A stretch of 64,000 bases of DNA from Caulobacter sp. BP25 (GCF_002737755.1 NZ_PEGH01000019.1:62001-126000), one strand, 5' to 3'. Shown: positions 1 through 8,994, numbered from the stretch's first letter. The notes: generated from the sequence alone by a model not told the origin. Translations and numbers: made by a program.

Positions 1-475
1 TGCCCGCCGGCGCGAGCGCCGCGTCGCTGGGCGCGCCGCGCGTGACATAGACCTCGGCGGTCGTGATGCTTTGCATGTCGATGGCGTCGGCCGGCGCCTT
101 GCCGCCCTCGAAGAACTTCCATTCGCCATCGACCAGGGCGGCCTTAGCGACCCGACCGGCGCGCTGGCCCGTCGTGATGCGGTAGGTTCCCGGCTTCTCC
201 GTCACGACCTCGGCGATCGCCAGCTGACGCAGATAGGTCGGCGTCAGCGGCGTACGAGCGCCATCCGGTCCGATCACGGCGTAGGTATCGGACTTCATCA
301 CGACTTCGGGCGTGAAGAAGCTTTCGGTGAAGGCCCCCTCCACCGTCACAAGCGTGCGGTCCGAGGCGTCGAAGACGCTGGGCAGGAGGTAGGGCGAATG
401 GGCTTGGGCCGCCGGCGCGGCCAGTCCCAGCAGCAGCGCGCCGCCAATCAGGCCGGCCCGAAAAGAACGGATCAT
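1..475 (-). CDS. DUF4198-type exported protein, 3' end outside window
   Basis: Reading the minus strand from an ATG at 475 gives an open frame to the window edge (158 codons, stop not reached). The protein starts with a Sec signal peptide (MIRSFRAG, a hydrophobic run, then APAAQA/H cleavage) and continues HSPYLLPSVFDASDR and VTVEGAFTESFF, a pattern I associate with DUF4198 periplasmic proteins often linked to TonB-dependent metal or haem uptake. An in-frame ATG lies three codons upstream, but AAGGA sits eight bases before the ATG at 475, so I prefer that start. It is divergent from the TonB receptor, sharing a 160-base promoter region. The role as a periplasmic metal-uptake partner is inference. 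Confidence 0.75.
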   Translation of the reverse strand, partial: MIRSFRAGLIGGALLLGLAAPAAQAHSPYLLPSVFDASDRTLVTVEGAFTESFFTPEVVMKSDTYAVIGPDGARTPLTPTYLRQLAIAEVVTEKPGTYRITTGQRAGRVAKAALVDGEWKFFEGGKAPADAIDMQSITTAEVYVTRGAPSDAALAPAG

Positions 476-518
476 CGAGGTCATCCTTGGCGCCGCTCCA
501 ACGCGGCGCCATCCCGAT

Positions 519-610
519 ATTGCGATTGGTTCTGAGAATCAATTGCAAATAGCTTGACCGCGTGTCCCGGTCGCTCTAACCCCCATCGCCACAAAATTGC
601 GAATAGCTCG
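519..610. promoter_or_regulatory. Operator-like repeats between DUF4198 gene and TonB receptor
   Basis: The divergent intergenic region holds a 19-bp near-palindrome at 525-543 (ATTGGTTCTGAGAATCAAT, 16 of 19 positions symmetric) whose core resembles a Fur-type box. A 15-bp direct repeat (ATTGCAAATAGCTTG at 542-556 and ATTGCGAATAGCTCG at 596-610, 13 of 15 identical) begins exactly 54 bases apart, and a third partial copy (attgcgat) starts at 519. Placement in front of an iron/haem-type receptor makes iron- or haem-responsive control the natural guess, but the regulator is not shown by the sequence. Confidence 0.5.
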
Positions 611-635
611 CATCTTACCATCGAAGGGGATATCG

Positions 636-2861
636 ATGTCTCGCCTGAAGCTGGCCGCCCTGGCTGCCGCCTCGACCGCCGCTCTGCTCGCCTCGACCGC
701 TCAAGCGGCCGACAACGCCGCCGCCTCCGTCGACGCCACGGAAGTCGACAAGGTCACGGTGACGGCTACACGTTCCGAACGACCGATCTCAAAAGCGCCG
801 GCGACGGTCAGCGTCATCTCGGCGGACGAAATGGAAGACGGGCTGGTCAAGGACATCAAGGACCTGGTCCGCGACGAACCTGGCGTCGCGGTGCGCACCG
901 CCCCCGCCCGCTTCACCGCCGCCGGGGCCTCGACGGGTCGCGACGGCAACGCCGGCTTCAACATCCGGGGCCTGGAAGGCAATCGCGTGCTGATCGTGGT
1001 CGACGGCGTGCGCGTCCCGGACGGCTTCGCTTTCGGGGCCCAGTCGACCGGTCGCGGCGACTATGTGGATCTCGATATCCTGAAATCCGTGGAGATCGTC
1101 CGCGGCCCCGCCTCGGCGCTCTATGGCGCGGACGGCCTGGCCGGTTCGGTCAGCTTCATCACCAAGGACCCGTCGGACATCCTCAAGCCCGGCCAGAACG
1201 TCGCCGGCCGCGCCCGGGCATCCTACGCTTCGGCCGACGAAAGCTGGAGCGAGAGCCTGGTCCTGGCGGGCCGCTCGGACCGCTGGGAAGCGATGTTGGC
1301 CTATACCCGTCGCGACGGCGAAGGCCAGAAGACGGCCGGAACCAACGACTCGGCCAACACCGACCGCACCACCGCCAATCCGGAGGACAACAAGTCCAAC
1401 GCGGTTCTCGGGAAGCTGATCTACAGCCCCAATGACAAGAACCGCTTCCGCCTGACTGTCGACCACCTGGACCGCGACGTCGACTGGACGGTGCTTTCGG
1501 CCATCGCCAAACCGCCGCTGGCCTCGACCAGCGTGATCGGCCTGACCGCCTTCGACCGGATGAAGCGCGACCGCGTCAGTCTGGATCACCGGTTCGACGG
1601 CGGCCAAGGCCTGATCGAGGCGGCCCAGACGACGCTCTACTGGCAGCGCAGCAAGACCCGACAGTTCTCGGCGGAAGACCGCAACACCGCCGCCGACCGC
1701 ACCCGGGACGCGACCTTCGACAACCGGGTGTTCGGCGCGGGCGTCGAGCTGCACAGCCGCTTCGAGACCGGCGCCTTCAAGCATGAGGTTGTCTGGGGCG
1801 GCGACGCCTCGATCACCCGCCAGCAGGGCACGCGCGACGGCACGGTCCCGCCGAGCGGCGAGACCTTCCCCGGCAAGGCTTTCCCCACCACCGACTTCAC
1901 CCTGGGCGGCCTCTATGTGCAGGACGAGATCACAGCCGGCCCGGTGACGATCTACCCCGCCGTGCGCTTCGACTATTACAAGCTGGATCCTAAGGCCGAT
2001 CCGCTGTTCACGACGGCGACGGCCGGCCAGAGCGACACGCACCTTAGCCCCAAGGTCGGCGTCGTCTGGGACGCGACCGATCTGGTGACGCTGTTCGCCA
2101 ACCTCGCCGCCGGCTTCAAGGCCCCCTCGCCCTCGCAGGTCAACACCGGCTTCGCCAACCTGGTCTCGAACTACAAGTCGATCTCGAACCCCGACCTGAA
2201 GCCCGAGACCAGCCGTACGCTAGAGGCCGGCTTCCGGCTGCATCGCGGCGGCTGGCGCGTGGCCGTGACCGGCTTCACTGGCGAGTACGACGACTTCATC
2301 GAGCAGGTTCAGGTGTCGGGGAACTTCACCGCCGCCAATCCGGCCGTCTACCAGTACGTGAATCTGTCGGGCGTGAAGATCAGCGGGGCCGAGGCCAAGG
2401 GATCGCTCGACCTAGGCGCGGGCTTCACCGCCAGGGCGGCGGTCTCCTACGCGCGCGGCGCTTCGCGGACGAACGGCGTCAACACGCCGCTGGCCTCGAT
2501 CGACCCTGTGAAGTTGACCGGCGGCGTGACCTACCGCGCGCCTTCCGGCAAGTTCGGCGGCGACTTCAGCGTCATCCATTCGGACCGCAAGTCCGCCGGC
2601 CGCGCGGGCGTCACCTGCGCCGGAACCGGTGGCAGCTCGGCCTACAACTGCTTCATGCCACCCTCGTTCACGGTGGCTGACCTGACCGGCTGGTGGGCGG
2701 TAACGGACGCCGTGACGGTACGCGCGGGCGTCTTCAACCTGACCGACGAAAAGTACTGGTGGTGGAGCGACATGCGCGGCCTGGCCGACAACTCCACCGT
2801 CAAGGACGCCTACAGCCAGCCTGGCCGCAACTACAGCGTCTCCCTCGCGCTGAAGTTCTAG
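636..2861 (+). CDS. TonB-dependent haem/haemoglobin-type outer-membrane receptor
   Basis: 741-residue outer-membrane transporter. A signal peptide (ends STAQA/ADNAA) is followed by a TonB box-like stretch (DKVTVTATRSERP), a plug domain (about residues 50-165, with the NIRGLEGNRVLIVVDGVR and ALYGADGLAGSVSF motifs) and a beta-barrel ending in a C-terminal aromatic signature (NYSVSLALKF). The plug wording is typical of the haem/haemoglobin/transferrin receptor group, so haem or haemoglobin iron is the likely substrate; this is inferred from family resemblance. The ATG at 636 is chosen because GAAGGGGA lies six bases upstream; a TTG 39 bases earlier lacks a ribosome site. Likely iron-regulated through the repeats upstream. 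Confidence 0.88.
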   Translation: MSRLKLAALAAASTAALLASTAQAADNAAASVDATEVDKVTVTATRSERPISKAPATVSVISADEMEDGLVKDIKDLVRDEPGVAVRTAPARFTAAGASTGRDGNAGFNIRGLEGNRVLIVVDGVRVPDGFAFGAQSTGRGDYVDLDILKSVEIVRGPASALYGADGLAGSVSFITKDPSDILKPGQNVAGRARASYASADESWSESLVLAGRSDRWEAMLAYTRRDGEGQKTAGTNDSANTDRTTANPEDNKSNAVLGKLIYSPNDKNRFRLTVDHLDRDVDWTVLSAIAKPPLASTSVIGLTAFDRMKRDRVSLDHRFDGGQGLIEAAQTTLYWQRSKTRQFSAEDRNTAADRTRDATFDNRVFGAGVELHSRFETGAFKHEVVWGGDASITRQQGTRDGTVPPSGETFPGKAFPTTDFTLGGLYVQDEITAGPVTIYPAVRFDYYKLDPKADPLFTTATAGQSDTHLSPKVGVVWDATDLVTLFANLAAGFKAPSPSQVNTGFANLVSNYKSISNPDLKPETSRTLEAGFRLHRGGWRVAVTGFTGEYDDFIEQVQVSGNFTAANPAVYQYVNLSGVKISGAEAKGSLDLGAGFTARAAVSYARGASRTNGVNTPLASIDPVKLTGGVTYRAPSGKFGGDFSVIHSDRKSAGRAGVTCAGTGGSSAYNCFMPPSFTVADLTGWWAVTDAVTVRAGVFNLTDEKYWWWSDMRGLADNSTVKDAYSQPGRNYSVSLALKF

Positions 2862-2870
2862 GCTGGAGAG

Positions 2871-2902
2871 GGGCGCGCGCGGACGGGAAGCCGCGCGCGC
2901 CC
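2871..2902 (+). terminator. Strong GC hairpin after TonB receptor
   Basis: Perfect 12-bp inverted repeat (GGGCGCGCGCGG / CCGCGCGCGCCC, 8-nt loop) starting 10 bases after the receptor stop. No T-tract follows, so it may act as a 3' stabiliser or Rho-assisted terminator. Confidence 0.55.
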
Positions 2903-3048
2903 GACATCCGAGCTGACAGCGCCTCAACGGCGCATTCATCCGCTCGGAGGAAGTCTTTCCTTTGCTTAGATGCGAGATGATCGCCAAAACCGCTTACACT
3001 TTTGGCTATCTCGCTTTAGCTACGGGCTCTCACTAGATCGGAGTTCGC

Positions 3049-3657
3049 ATGCTGCGTCGCCTCTACGACTGGGTCATGGGCCTGGCCGCCTCCCGCCACG
3101 CCCCCACCAGCCTGTTCGCCGTATCGTTCGCCGAAAGCTCGTTCTTTCCGATTCCGCCCGATGTAATGCTGGCGCCGATGTGCCTGGCCAAGCCGGAAAA
3201 GGCCTGGCGCTATGCGACCCTTTGCACGATCGCCTCGGTGCTGGGCGGCATCCTCGGCTACGCCATCGGCTACTTCCTTCGAGATTTCGGGCTCTGGATG
3301 ATGACGGTGACCGGCCACGCCGGCGGCCTCGCGGAGTTCCAGTGCTGGTACGGCAAGTACGGTGTCTGGGTAATCCTGGCCAAGGGCCTGACGCCGATCC
3401 CCTACAAGCTGGTGACGATCGCCTCGGGCCTAGCGATGTTCAGCTTCCCGATGTTCATCGTCGCCTCGACCCTGACGCGTGGCGCGCGCTTCTTCCTCGT
3501 CGCTTTCATCATCAAGAAATTCGGCCCCGCCCTGCTGCCGGTGGTCGAGCGGCGCCTGGCGCTGTTCGCCGGAATCTTGATCGCCCTCATTGTCATCGGC
3601 CTGACCGCGAGCCATTTCATTGGCGGTAGCGGCAGCGGCGGAGCCTGCGTGGTATGA
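3049..3657 (+). CDS. VTT/DedA-like (YqaA-type) inner-membrane protein
   Basis: 202 residues. The N-terminal half carries the SLFAVSFAESSFFPIPPDVML motif, with an acidic residue in a membrane-entering loop, as in YqaA/DedA (VTT, SNARE-associated) proteins; later hydrophobic segments lie near residues 58-85, 105-140 and 175-195. Family members are linked to lipid scrambling or membrane homeostasis. GGAG six bases before the ATG supports the start. The stop overlaps the dsbB start (ATGA), so the two are translationally coupled in a three-gene operon with coq7. Exact substrate unknown. Confidence 0.8.
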   Translation: MLRRLYDWVMGLAASRHAPTSLFAVSFAESSFFPIPPDVMLAPMCLAKPEKAWRYATLCTIASVLGGILGYAIGYFLRDFGLWMMTVTGHAGGLAEFQCWYGKYGVWVILAKGLTPIPYKLVTIASGLAMFSFPMFIVASTLTRGARFFLVAFIIKKFGPALLPVVERRLALFAGILIALIVIGLTASHFIGGSGSGGACVV

Positions 3658-4211
3658 CGAATGAGAGCGCCCAGACAGAAGCAAACAGCCTCGTCGGCCG
3701 CCTCTATGATCTGGTCACGCGTCACTGGCCGCTGCTGGCGTTCCTCGCCAGCGCGCTGATGCTGGCGACCGCTCACGCATTCGAACGTTTCGGCGGCCTG
3801 GCGCCCTGCCATCTTTGCCTGAAGCAACGCGAGATCTACTGGGTGGCCGGAACCATCGGCCTGGTCGCCTTCGCGCTGCAGCGCACGCCGCTGTGGCCGC
3901 GCCTGCGCCTGCCAGCGAACCTGCTGTTGGGCGCGCTGTTCCTCTATGGCGCGGGGCTGGCGACCTATCACGCCGGCGCCGAATGGAAGTGGTGGCCGGG
4001 GCCGTCAGCCTGCTCGGGCATAGGCGCTGCGGCGGCCTCCAACCTTGAGGCCATGCTGAAGGGAACAGCCAAGATCAAGCCGCCGGCTTGCGATACGGCC
4101 GCCTGGGTCTTCCTTGGGCTGTCCATGGCGGGCTGGAACGTGTTGATCTCTCTGAAACTGGCCGTCTGGTCCGTCCTGGCGGCGCTGCGCAAGTCGGAAG
4201 CCGCGGCATGA
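3654..4211 (+). CDS. dsbB: Disulfide bond formation protein DsbB
   Basis: 185-residue quinone-dependent inner-membrane oxidase that re-oxidises DsbA. Four transmembrane segments are evident. The first cysteine pair is in a C-H-L-C motif (C52/C55) after FERFGGLAP, and the second periplasmic pair is C120 and C146 (GPSACSG and PPACDTAAW), which is the expected arrangement. It overlaps both neighbours by ATGA. The neighbour coq7 makes ubiquinone, the electron acceptor of DsbB, so the operon is functionally coherent. Confidence 0.92.
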   Translation: MTNESAQTEANSLVGRLYDLVTRHWPLLAFLASALMLATAHAFERFGGLAPCHLCLKQREIYWVAGTIGLVAFALQRTPLWPRLRLPANLLLGALFLYGAGLATYHAGAEWKWWPGPSACSGIGAAAASNLEAMLKGTAKIKPPACDTAAWVFLGLSMAGWNVLISLKLAVWSVLAALRKSEAAA

Positions 4212-4768
4212 CCAAACCCACGCCCCATCGCCCTGGCATGGGCGCCCAGAAAGTTCGCCTCGGCGAAATCCTGCGTGTCGACCAGGCTGGAGAACTGGCC
4301 GCCGTCCACATCTATCGTGGCCAGGCCGCAGTGATGCGGCACGCGCCCGGCCGCGAGCGGATCGCCGAGCAGCTCAAAGAGATGGAGGGCCACGAACAGG
4401 TCCATCTCACGCGCTTCAACGACCTACTGACCGAGCGCGGCGTGCGCCCGACCCTGATGTCGCCGGTTTGGCGCGCGGCGGCCTTCGCGCTGGGCGCTGG
4501 CACCGCCCTGCTCGGCGACAAGGCGGCCCATGCCTGCACCGAAGCGGTCGAGTCGGTGATCGAGAAGCATTATGCCGGCCAGATCGAAGAGCTGAAGGAC
4601 CGCGATCCGGACCTGGCGGCTGAGCTTTCGCAGTTCCGCGACGACGAGCTGGCCCACCGCGACCTCGCCGTCGAGGAAGGCGCCCGCGAAGCGCCCGGCT
4701 ATTCGCTGCTCAGCGCCGTGATCCAGGCCGGTTGCCGCGCCGCTATCAAGATCAGCGAAAAGATCTAA
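4208..4768 (+). CDS. coq7: Demethoxyubiquinone hydroxylase (Coq7)
   Basis: 186-residue di-iron monooxygenase of ubiquinone biosynthesis. The ferritin-like ligand motifs are present: GELAAVHIYRGQ, MEGHEQVH, CTEAVESVIEKHY and RDDELAHRD. The internal repeat length and total size match the family. The start is the ATG at 4208 inside the ATGA overlap with dsbB; an upstream in-frame TTG/ATG region only extends into dsbB. It is the last gene of the operon. Confidence 0.93.
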   Translation: MTKPTPHRPGMGAQKVRLGEILRVDQAGELAAVHIYRGQAAVMRHAPGRERIAEQLKEMEGHEQVHLTRFNDLLTERGVRPTLMSPVWRAAAFALGAGTALLGDKAAHACTEAVESVIEKHYAGQIEELKDRDPDLAAELSQFRDDELAHRDLAVEEGAREAPGYSLLSAVIQAGCRAAIKISEKI

Positions 4769-4804
4769 CCCGGCGCTTGGCGCCGCTAACGGCCGCGCCT
4801 ACCG

Positions 4805-6610
4805 ATGCTCGCCAATCGCTTCGCGTTGGGGGAGTCGCCCGCCTTGTCAGTCCGTATCCGCGCCCTGGCCGCCTGCGCCGCCTCTCTGATCGCTCTCTCC
4901 GCCGCCAGCATGGCGCTCGCCGCCGAGCCCCTGAAGACCAGCGCCCTCTCGCTGGAAACCGGCGGCGTCATGCCGATCGAGCAGCAGGCTCTGGCCTTCG
5001 ACCATGCCGACCTGAAGTTCAAAATCCTGCCCGACAAGAAGGCCATCGAGGGTGAAGCGACGCTAACCTTCACGGCCAAGTCGCCACTGGACAAGCTGGT
5101 CCTCGATTTCGACCGAGTGTTCGCGATCAGCAAACTGACGATCGACGGCAAGCCGCTGAAGCCCTCGGCCTGGACCAATCCCGAAGGCCGGATGACGATA
5201 ACCCTGCCCAGACGCTTGGCGACCGGCAAGACGGTCACGGTCGCCATCGCATACGCCGGCGTTCCCGTGGAAGCCAAGCGCGCGCCCTGGGATGGCGGTT
5301 TCGTCTGGAGCAAGACCGAGACGGGAGAGCCCTGGATCGCGACGGCCGTGCAAGGCGATGGCTGCGACCTCTTCTGGCCGTGCATTGACTATCCGACCGG
5401 CGAACCCAAGCTCGTCGACCTGCACATCACCGTCCCCGCTCCGCTGGTCGCGCCCGGCAACGGCGTCTTCCTGGGCATGACCGAGAAGGACGGGTGGCGC
5501 ACCTACAGCTGGCGCGCCAAGTTCCCCAACACCTACGCCATCGCTCTGAACGTCGGCCCCTATGAGGCGCTGACGGCCACCTACAAAAGCCGCTACGGCG
5601 ACACGATCCCGATGGTGTTCTGGCACCTCAAGAGCCGCACCGAAAAGGCCAAGGCGCTATTCGCCGAGTTCACGCCCATGCTGGACTTCTATGAGCAGAT
5701 GATCGGCCCCTACCCCTTCCGTGACGAGAAGATGGGCGTGGTCGAGACCCCGCACCTGGGCATGGAGCACCAGACGATCAACGCCTATGGCAATGACTAC
5801 CGCAAGGACGTCTATGGCTTCGACTGGCTGCTGCAGCACGAGTTCGCGCACGAATGGTTCGGCAACCAGCTGACCAACGCCGACAATGACGACATGTGGC
5901 TGCACGAGGGCTTCGGCACCTACATGCAGCCGCTGTTCTCGCAATGGCTACACGGCGACATGGAGTACATGGCGCGCCTGAACCAGATGCGCGTCGACAC
6001 CAAGAATCGGTTCCCGATCGTCTCGGGTCGCCCCCTGAAGGAGGACGCGGTCTATAACGGCGACCGCGGCCCCGGGAACGACATCTACTATAAGGCCGCC
6101 AATGTCCTGCACACGCTGCGCGCCCTGATCGGCGACGAGGCGTTCTTCAAGATCACCAGGATCGCGGTTTACGGCAGGCCCGATCCAGCGCCCGGCAACT
6201 TCGCGCCGCGCTATCTTGGCACCAAGGACTTCATCAAGATCGTCAACCAGGTGACGGGCAAGGACTATGGCTGGTTCTTCGACGTCTATCTCTATGAGGC
6301 CCAGCAGCCTGAGCTTCTCCAGACCCGCGACGGCGCGGATCTGGTGCTGACTTGGAAGACGGCTAAGGACAAACCCTTTCCCATGCCGATCGAGGTCAAG
6401 GTGGGAGACGCGGTCGTAACGGCGGCGATGTCCGGCGGAACCGACCGGATAACCGTGGGCGACGCGTTCCCGATCATCGTGGATCCGGCGTCAAAAGTCC
6501 TGCGTCGTCAACCTTATCTCGAGAATTACCACGCCTGGAAAAAAGCCAAGGACGAGGCCGACAAGGCGGCCGCAGAGGCAAAGAAGAAAGCCGAATCCGG
6601 ACAAAAATAA
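4805..6610 (+). CDS. Exported M1-family (gluzincin) metallopeptidase
   Basis: About 600 residues. A signal peptide (SLIALSAASMALAA) precedes an M1 N-terminal beta domain. The catalytic domain shows GMEHQTINAYG (variant of the GxMEN exopeptidase motif) and HEFAHEWFGN with the third zinc ligand in WLHEGFGTY (about residues 345-370). The tail is Lys/Ala/Glu-rich. Probably a periplasmic aminopeptidase-like enzyme; the change of GAMEN to GMEH may alter N-terminal amine recognition. The ATG at 4805 has no ribosome site; a TTG at 4844 preceded by GGGGGAG gives a more compact signal peptide and could be the true start. Confidence 0.85.
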   Translation: MLANRFALGESPALSVRIRALAACAASLIALSAASMALAAEPLKTSALSLETGGVMPIEQQALAFDHADLKFKILPDKKAIEGEATLTFTAKSPLDKLVLDFDRVFAISKLTIDGKPLKPSAWTNPEGRMTITLPRRLATGKTVTVAIAYAGVPVEAKRAPWDGGFVWSKTETGEPWIATAVQGDGCDLFWPCIDYPTGEPKLVDLHITVPAPLVAPGNGVFLGMTEKDGWRTYSWRAKFPNTYAIALNVGPYEALTATYKSRYGDTIPMVFWHLKSRTEKAKALFAEFTPMLDFYEQMIGPYPFRDEKMGVVETPHLGMEHQTINAYGNDYRKDVYGFDWLLQHEFAHEWFGNQLTNADNDDMWLHEGFGTYMQPLFSQWLHGDMEYMARLNQMRVDTKNRFPIVSGRPLKEDAVYNGDRGPGNDIYYKAANVLHTLRALIGDEAFFKITRIAVYGRPDPAPGNFAPRYLGTKDFIKIVNQVTGKDYGWFFDVYLYEAQQPELLQTRDGADLVLTWKTAKDKPFPMPIEVKVGDAVVTAAMSGGTDRITVGDAFPIIVDPASKVLRRQPYLENYHAWKKAKDEADKAAAEAKKKAESGQK

Positions 6611-6723
6611 TACTGGCGAGGATACGAGACGACCTCGGAAAGTCATACTTGGCTAACCGCGTTCGTTCACCAGTTGGCGTCACCTTCGCCGTAAAGACGA
6701 GGTCGCCATTTGGAGATCCTCGC

Positions 6724-7233
6724 ATGTTCCTCAAGCCCCGCCATATCGTTCCCGTGGCCCGCGGCGCCCTTGTTCTGGGTGTTCTGGCCGTGGTGGCGTT
6801 GACCCTCGGCCCGTTCGCGGGCGCTGAGGAAATCTTCGGCCTGAACGACAAGCTGGCCCATGCGCTCGCTTTCGGCGGCCTGCTGGCGATCGCGTTCTTC
6901 GCCTTCCCGTTCCGTCGCCGCATCGACATGATGCTGATCGCCTTGGCGATCGGCGCCGGCGTCGAGATCGCTCAAGCCTATGTCTCGCGCAGCAGCAGCC
7001 TGCTCGATTTCGTGGCCGACGCGGCCGGCATCTACGCTGTCTACGTGATCAGCATGATCGAGCGCTGGCGCTGGATGATCCGCGAGCAAGGCGCCCTGAC
7101 CTTCGCCGAAATCGCGGCCATGGACGCGCGTCGCGCCGCACGCCGCGCCAATGTGACGTTCGAACCGCAGGAAGGCTCGGCGGAAGCCGCGAACTTCGCC
7201 GAGCGCGCCTCGCAACGGTTTCCTGCTCGCTAA
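6724..7233 (+). CDS. VanZ-like membrane protein
   Basis: 169 residues with three or four hydrophobic segments. The core LNDKLAHALAFGGLLAIAFF followed by GAGVEIAQAYVSRSSSLLDFVADAAGI is the VanZ-like signature (K-x-x-H, then G-x-x-x-E-x-x-Q and D-x-x-A-x-x-x-G). A hydrophilic tail follows from about residue 115. The ATG at 6724 has GGAG upstream; a TTG start 75 bases earlier is less likely. Function of chromosomal VanZ-like proteins is unsettled. Its stop abuts the stop of the convergent small gene. Confidence 0.75.
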   Translation: MFLKPRHIVPVARGALVLGVLAVVALTLGPFAGAEEIFGLNDKLAHALAFGGLLAIAFFAFPFRRRIDMMLIALAIGAGVEIAQAYVSRSSSLLDFVADAAGIYAVYVISMIERWRWMIREQGALTFAEIAAMDARRAARRANVTFEPQEGSAEAANFAERASQRFPAR

Positions 7234-7518
7234 TCAGGTTATGCGCTTGACGCTGACCGGGTCGCTGCTCGGGAAGCTCTCTTCAAGCCCTTCGTCGAGC
7301 AAGGCTTCCTGACGGTTTTCCGCCGTCTCGACCTTGCCGGCGAGTTGGTCGTGCTTCTCACCCTCGCGGAGCGGCTCCTCCGCCTCGCGGGCGTGGGGAG
7401 CGTCGAACGACTTATCTTCCCGGCGGATCTCGCGTTCAGCCGCCATGTCTGCGGTCGAGGCGGAGGTTCCGTGGGTAGGGTGGCGGTCCTTGCCCTGGTC
7501 TGAGTCGGGTCGGGTCAT
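7234..7518 (-). CDS. Small acidic conserved protein with C-terminal SFPSSDP motif
   Basis: 94 very hydrophilic residues (His, Glu, Arg-rich). The C-terminus ALLDEGLEESFPSSDPVSV resembles a motif (LDEALEETFPASDP) recurring in small alphaproteobacterial proteins of unknown role, often stress-linked. The ATG has GGAG eight bases upstream. No membrane segment. No function can be assigned. Confidence 0.65.
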   Translation of the reverse strand: MTRPDSDQGKDRHPTHGTSASTADMAAEREIRREDKSFDAPHAREAEEPLREGEKHDQLAGKVETAENRQEALLDEGLEESFPSSDPVSVKRIT

Positions 7519-7616
7519 GGCTTATCTCCGTGGCTTGAGCCTCGGAGATAAAACCTGCCGCCAAGGTTCCGGTTGCATTGGCGCAACCAGATCACCCGCA
7601 CCGCAGCCCAGGAGCC

Positions 7617-8204
7617 TCAGGCTTCCAGCTCGATGTCCCAGTACAGATAATCCAGCCAGCTAACGTGCAGACGCCCCGGCGGGAAGCGTCGTCCGCGCTC
7701 CTGCAGCTCATGCATAGAGGGGCGACGCGCGTGGTGGTAGGGCTGCATCCCCGCCTCCCGAGGCGTGCGTCCGCCCTTGCTGAGATTGCAGGGCGCGCAG
7801 GCGGTGACGATATTCTCCCACGTCGTGCGACCGCCGCGAGAGCGCGGAATGACGTGATCGAACGTCAAATCCTCGGTCGCGCCGCAGTACTGACAGCTGA
7901 ATGCGTCACGCAAGAAGAGGTTGAAGCGGGTAAAGGCCGGCGGACGCTCTTGCGGGACGTATTGCTTCAGCGCCACGACGCTAGGCAGCCGCATCTCGAA
8001 CGACGGGGAATGGACCACCTGGTCGTAGCTGGCCACGACATCGACACGGTCCAGAAAAACCGCCTTTATCACCTCCTGCCAGGGCCAGAGGGACAGCGGA
8101 TAGTAGCTGAGCGGCCTGAAGTCGGCGTTGAGCACGAGAGCCGGCATGCCCGACGGGGGCGCGTGAGGACCTGCATCAGATCCTCCCTTCGAGGCAAGCG
8201 TCAA
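7617..8204 (-). CDS. HNH endonuclease family protein
   Basis: 195 residues. The N-terminal region (ALVLNADFRPLSYYPLSLWPWQEVIKAVF) and the HNH core (CQYCGATEDLTFDHVIPRSRGG, then WENIVTACAPCNLSKG) match the widespread chromosomal HNH family with two CxxC zinc knuckles around the D-H catalytic pair. It ends with SWLDYLYWDIELEA. Such housekeeping HNH proteins are common in alphaproteobacteria and of uncertain biological role. It is not next to any methylase or defence gene here. Confidence 0.85.
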   Translation of the reverse strand: MTLASKGGSDAGPHAPPSGMPALVLNADFRPLSYYPLSLWPWQEVIKAVFLDRVDVVASYDQVVHSPSFEMRLPSVVALKQYVPQERPPAFTRFNLFLRDAFSCQYCGATEDLTFDHVIPRSRGGRTTWENIVTACAPCNLSKGGRTPREAGMQPYHHARRPSMHELQERGRRFPPGRLHVSWLDYLYWDIELEA

Positions 8205-8320
8205 AACGCCCGAGACCTCGGCTGAGGGGGTACGCGACAGGACTGAAGACGGGCCTCCTTCCTACGCAATTCAGGGAATCGGCATTCATTCCCGAACGCA
8301 AGGAAAGGATGGGCCAGATC

Positions 8321-8347
8321 GGCGACAGAACCAAGACATCTGTCGCC
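8321..8347. terminator. Hairpin between AlkA-type and HNH genes
   Basis: Perfect 9-bp stem (GGCGACAGA / TCTGTCGCC, 9-nt loop) lying six bases past the end of the glycosylase gene. A T-rich tail is weak on either strand. Confidence 0.45.
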
Positions 8348-8352
8348 TTGCT

Positions 8353-8994
8353 TCAAAAAGGCGCGATCTCCCGCCGCTTCACCGCGCCGTAGCAGGCCCA
8401 CAGAAGGTGCGCGGCGACGCCGCGATAGGGCCGCCACAGTTCGGCGCGGCGATAGGCCTGCTTCTCGTTTGGCCGGACCTCCGCCCGGTCCATCCAGCGC
8501 ATGGCTTCTTGCAAGGCGACGTCGCCCCCGGGGAACATGTCCATCCGGCCTTGGGTGAACATCAGATAGACCTCGGCCGTCCAACGTCCGATCCCGGTGA
8601 TCGCGGTCAGCGCGGCCACGGCCTCATCGTCGGAAAGGCCCGGCAAGGCCTCGAAATCGCAGGTTCCCGAGACGTGGGCCTCGGCGATCGCGCGGGCGTA
8701 GCGCGCCTTGGGCCGGGAAAGGCCGAGCGACAAAAGGTGCGCGTCCTCGTACGCCAGCACCGCCTCGGGCGTTATCTCGGGCAAGCCCGCTTCGACCCGC
8801 GCCCAGATCGCGGCGGCCGAGGCTAGCGAGACCTGCTGCTGCACGACCATCTTCAGCAGGCCCGGAAAGCCGCCCAGCCCCACGCGCCAGTCGAAAGGCG
8901 GTGTCACCGCCTCGATCCCCGCCAAAGCTGGATCGGCGTCGGCCAGTATCTTGCAGGCTTCGCGAAGAGTCTCTGCGGAGGGCGGAAAAAACAT
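8353..8994 (-). CDS. DNA-3-methyladenine glycosylase II-type (HhH-GPD)
   Basis: 213 residues. Removes alkylated bases in base-excision repair. The helix-hairpin-helix and catalytic region reads LTAITGIGRWTAEVYLMFTQGRMDMFPGGDVAL, with the G-x-G-x-x-T/W-A hairpin and the downstream catalytic Asp in GGDVAL. VQQQVSLASAAAIWARV matches the AlkA/Mag substrate-side helix. It lacks the N-terminal Ada-like AlkA_N domain, as in short Mag-type enzymes. Confidence 0.88.
   Translation of the reverse strand: MFFPPSAETLREACKILADADPALAGIEAVTPPFDWRVGLGGFPGLLKMVVQQQVSLASAAAIWARVEAGLPEITPEAVLAYEDAHLLSLGLSRPKARYARAIAEAHVSGTCDFEALPGLSDDEAVAALTAITGIGRWTAEVYLMFTQGRMDMFPGGDVALQEAMRWMDRAEVRPNEKQAYRRAELWRPYRGVAAHLLWACYGAVKRREIAPF

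Noticed and set aside
597..635. Upstream TTG start for the TonB receptor
   Set aside because: Would place 13 residues before a normal signal peptide and lacks a ribosome site; the ATG at 636 has GAAGGGGA.
7617..8204. HNH gene as part of a restriction or defence system
   Set aside because: No methylase, restriction subunit or other defence gene nearby; it matches a common chromosomal HNH family.
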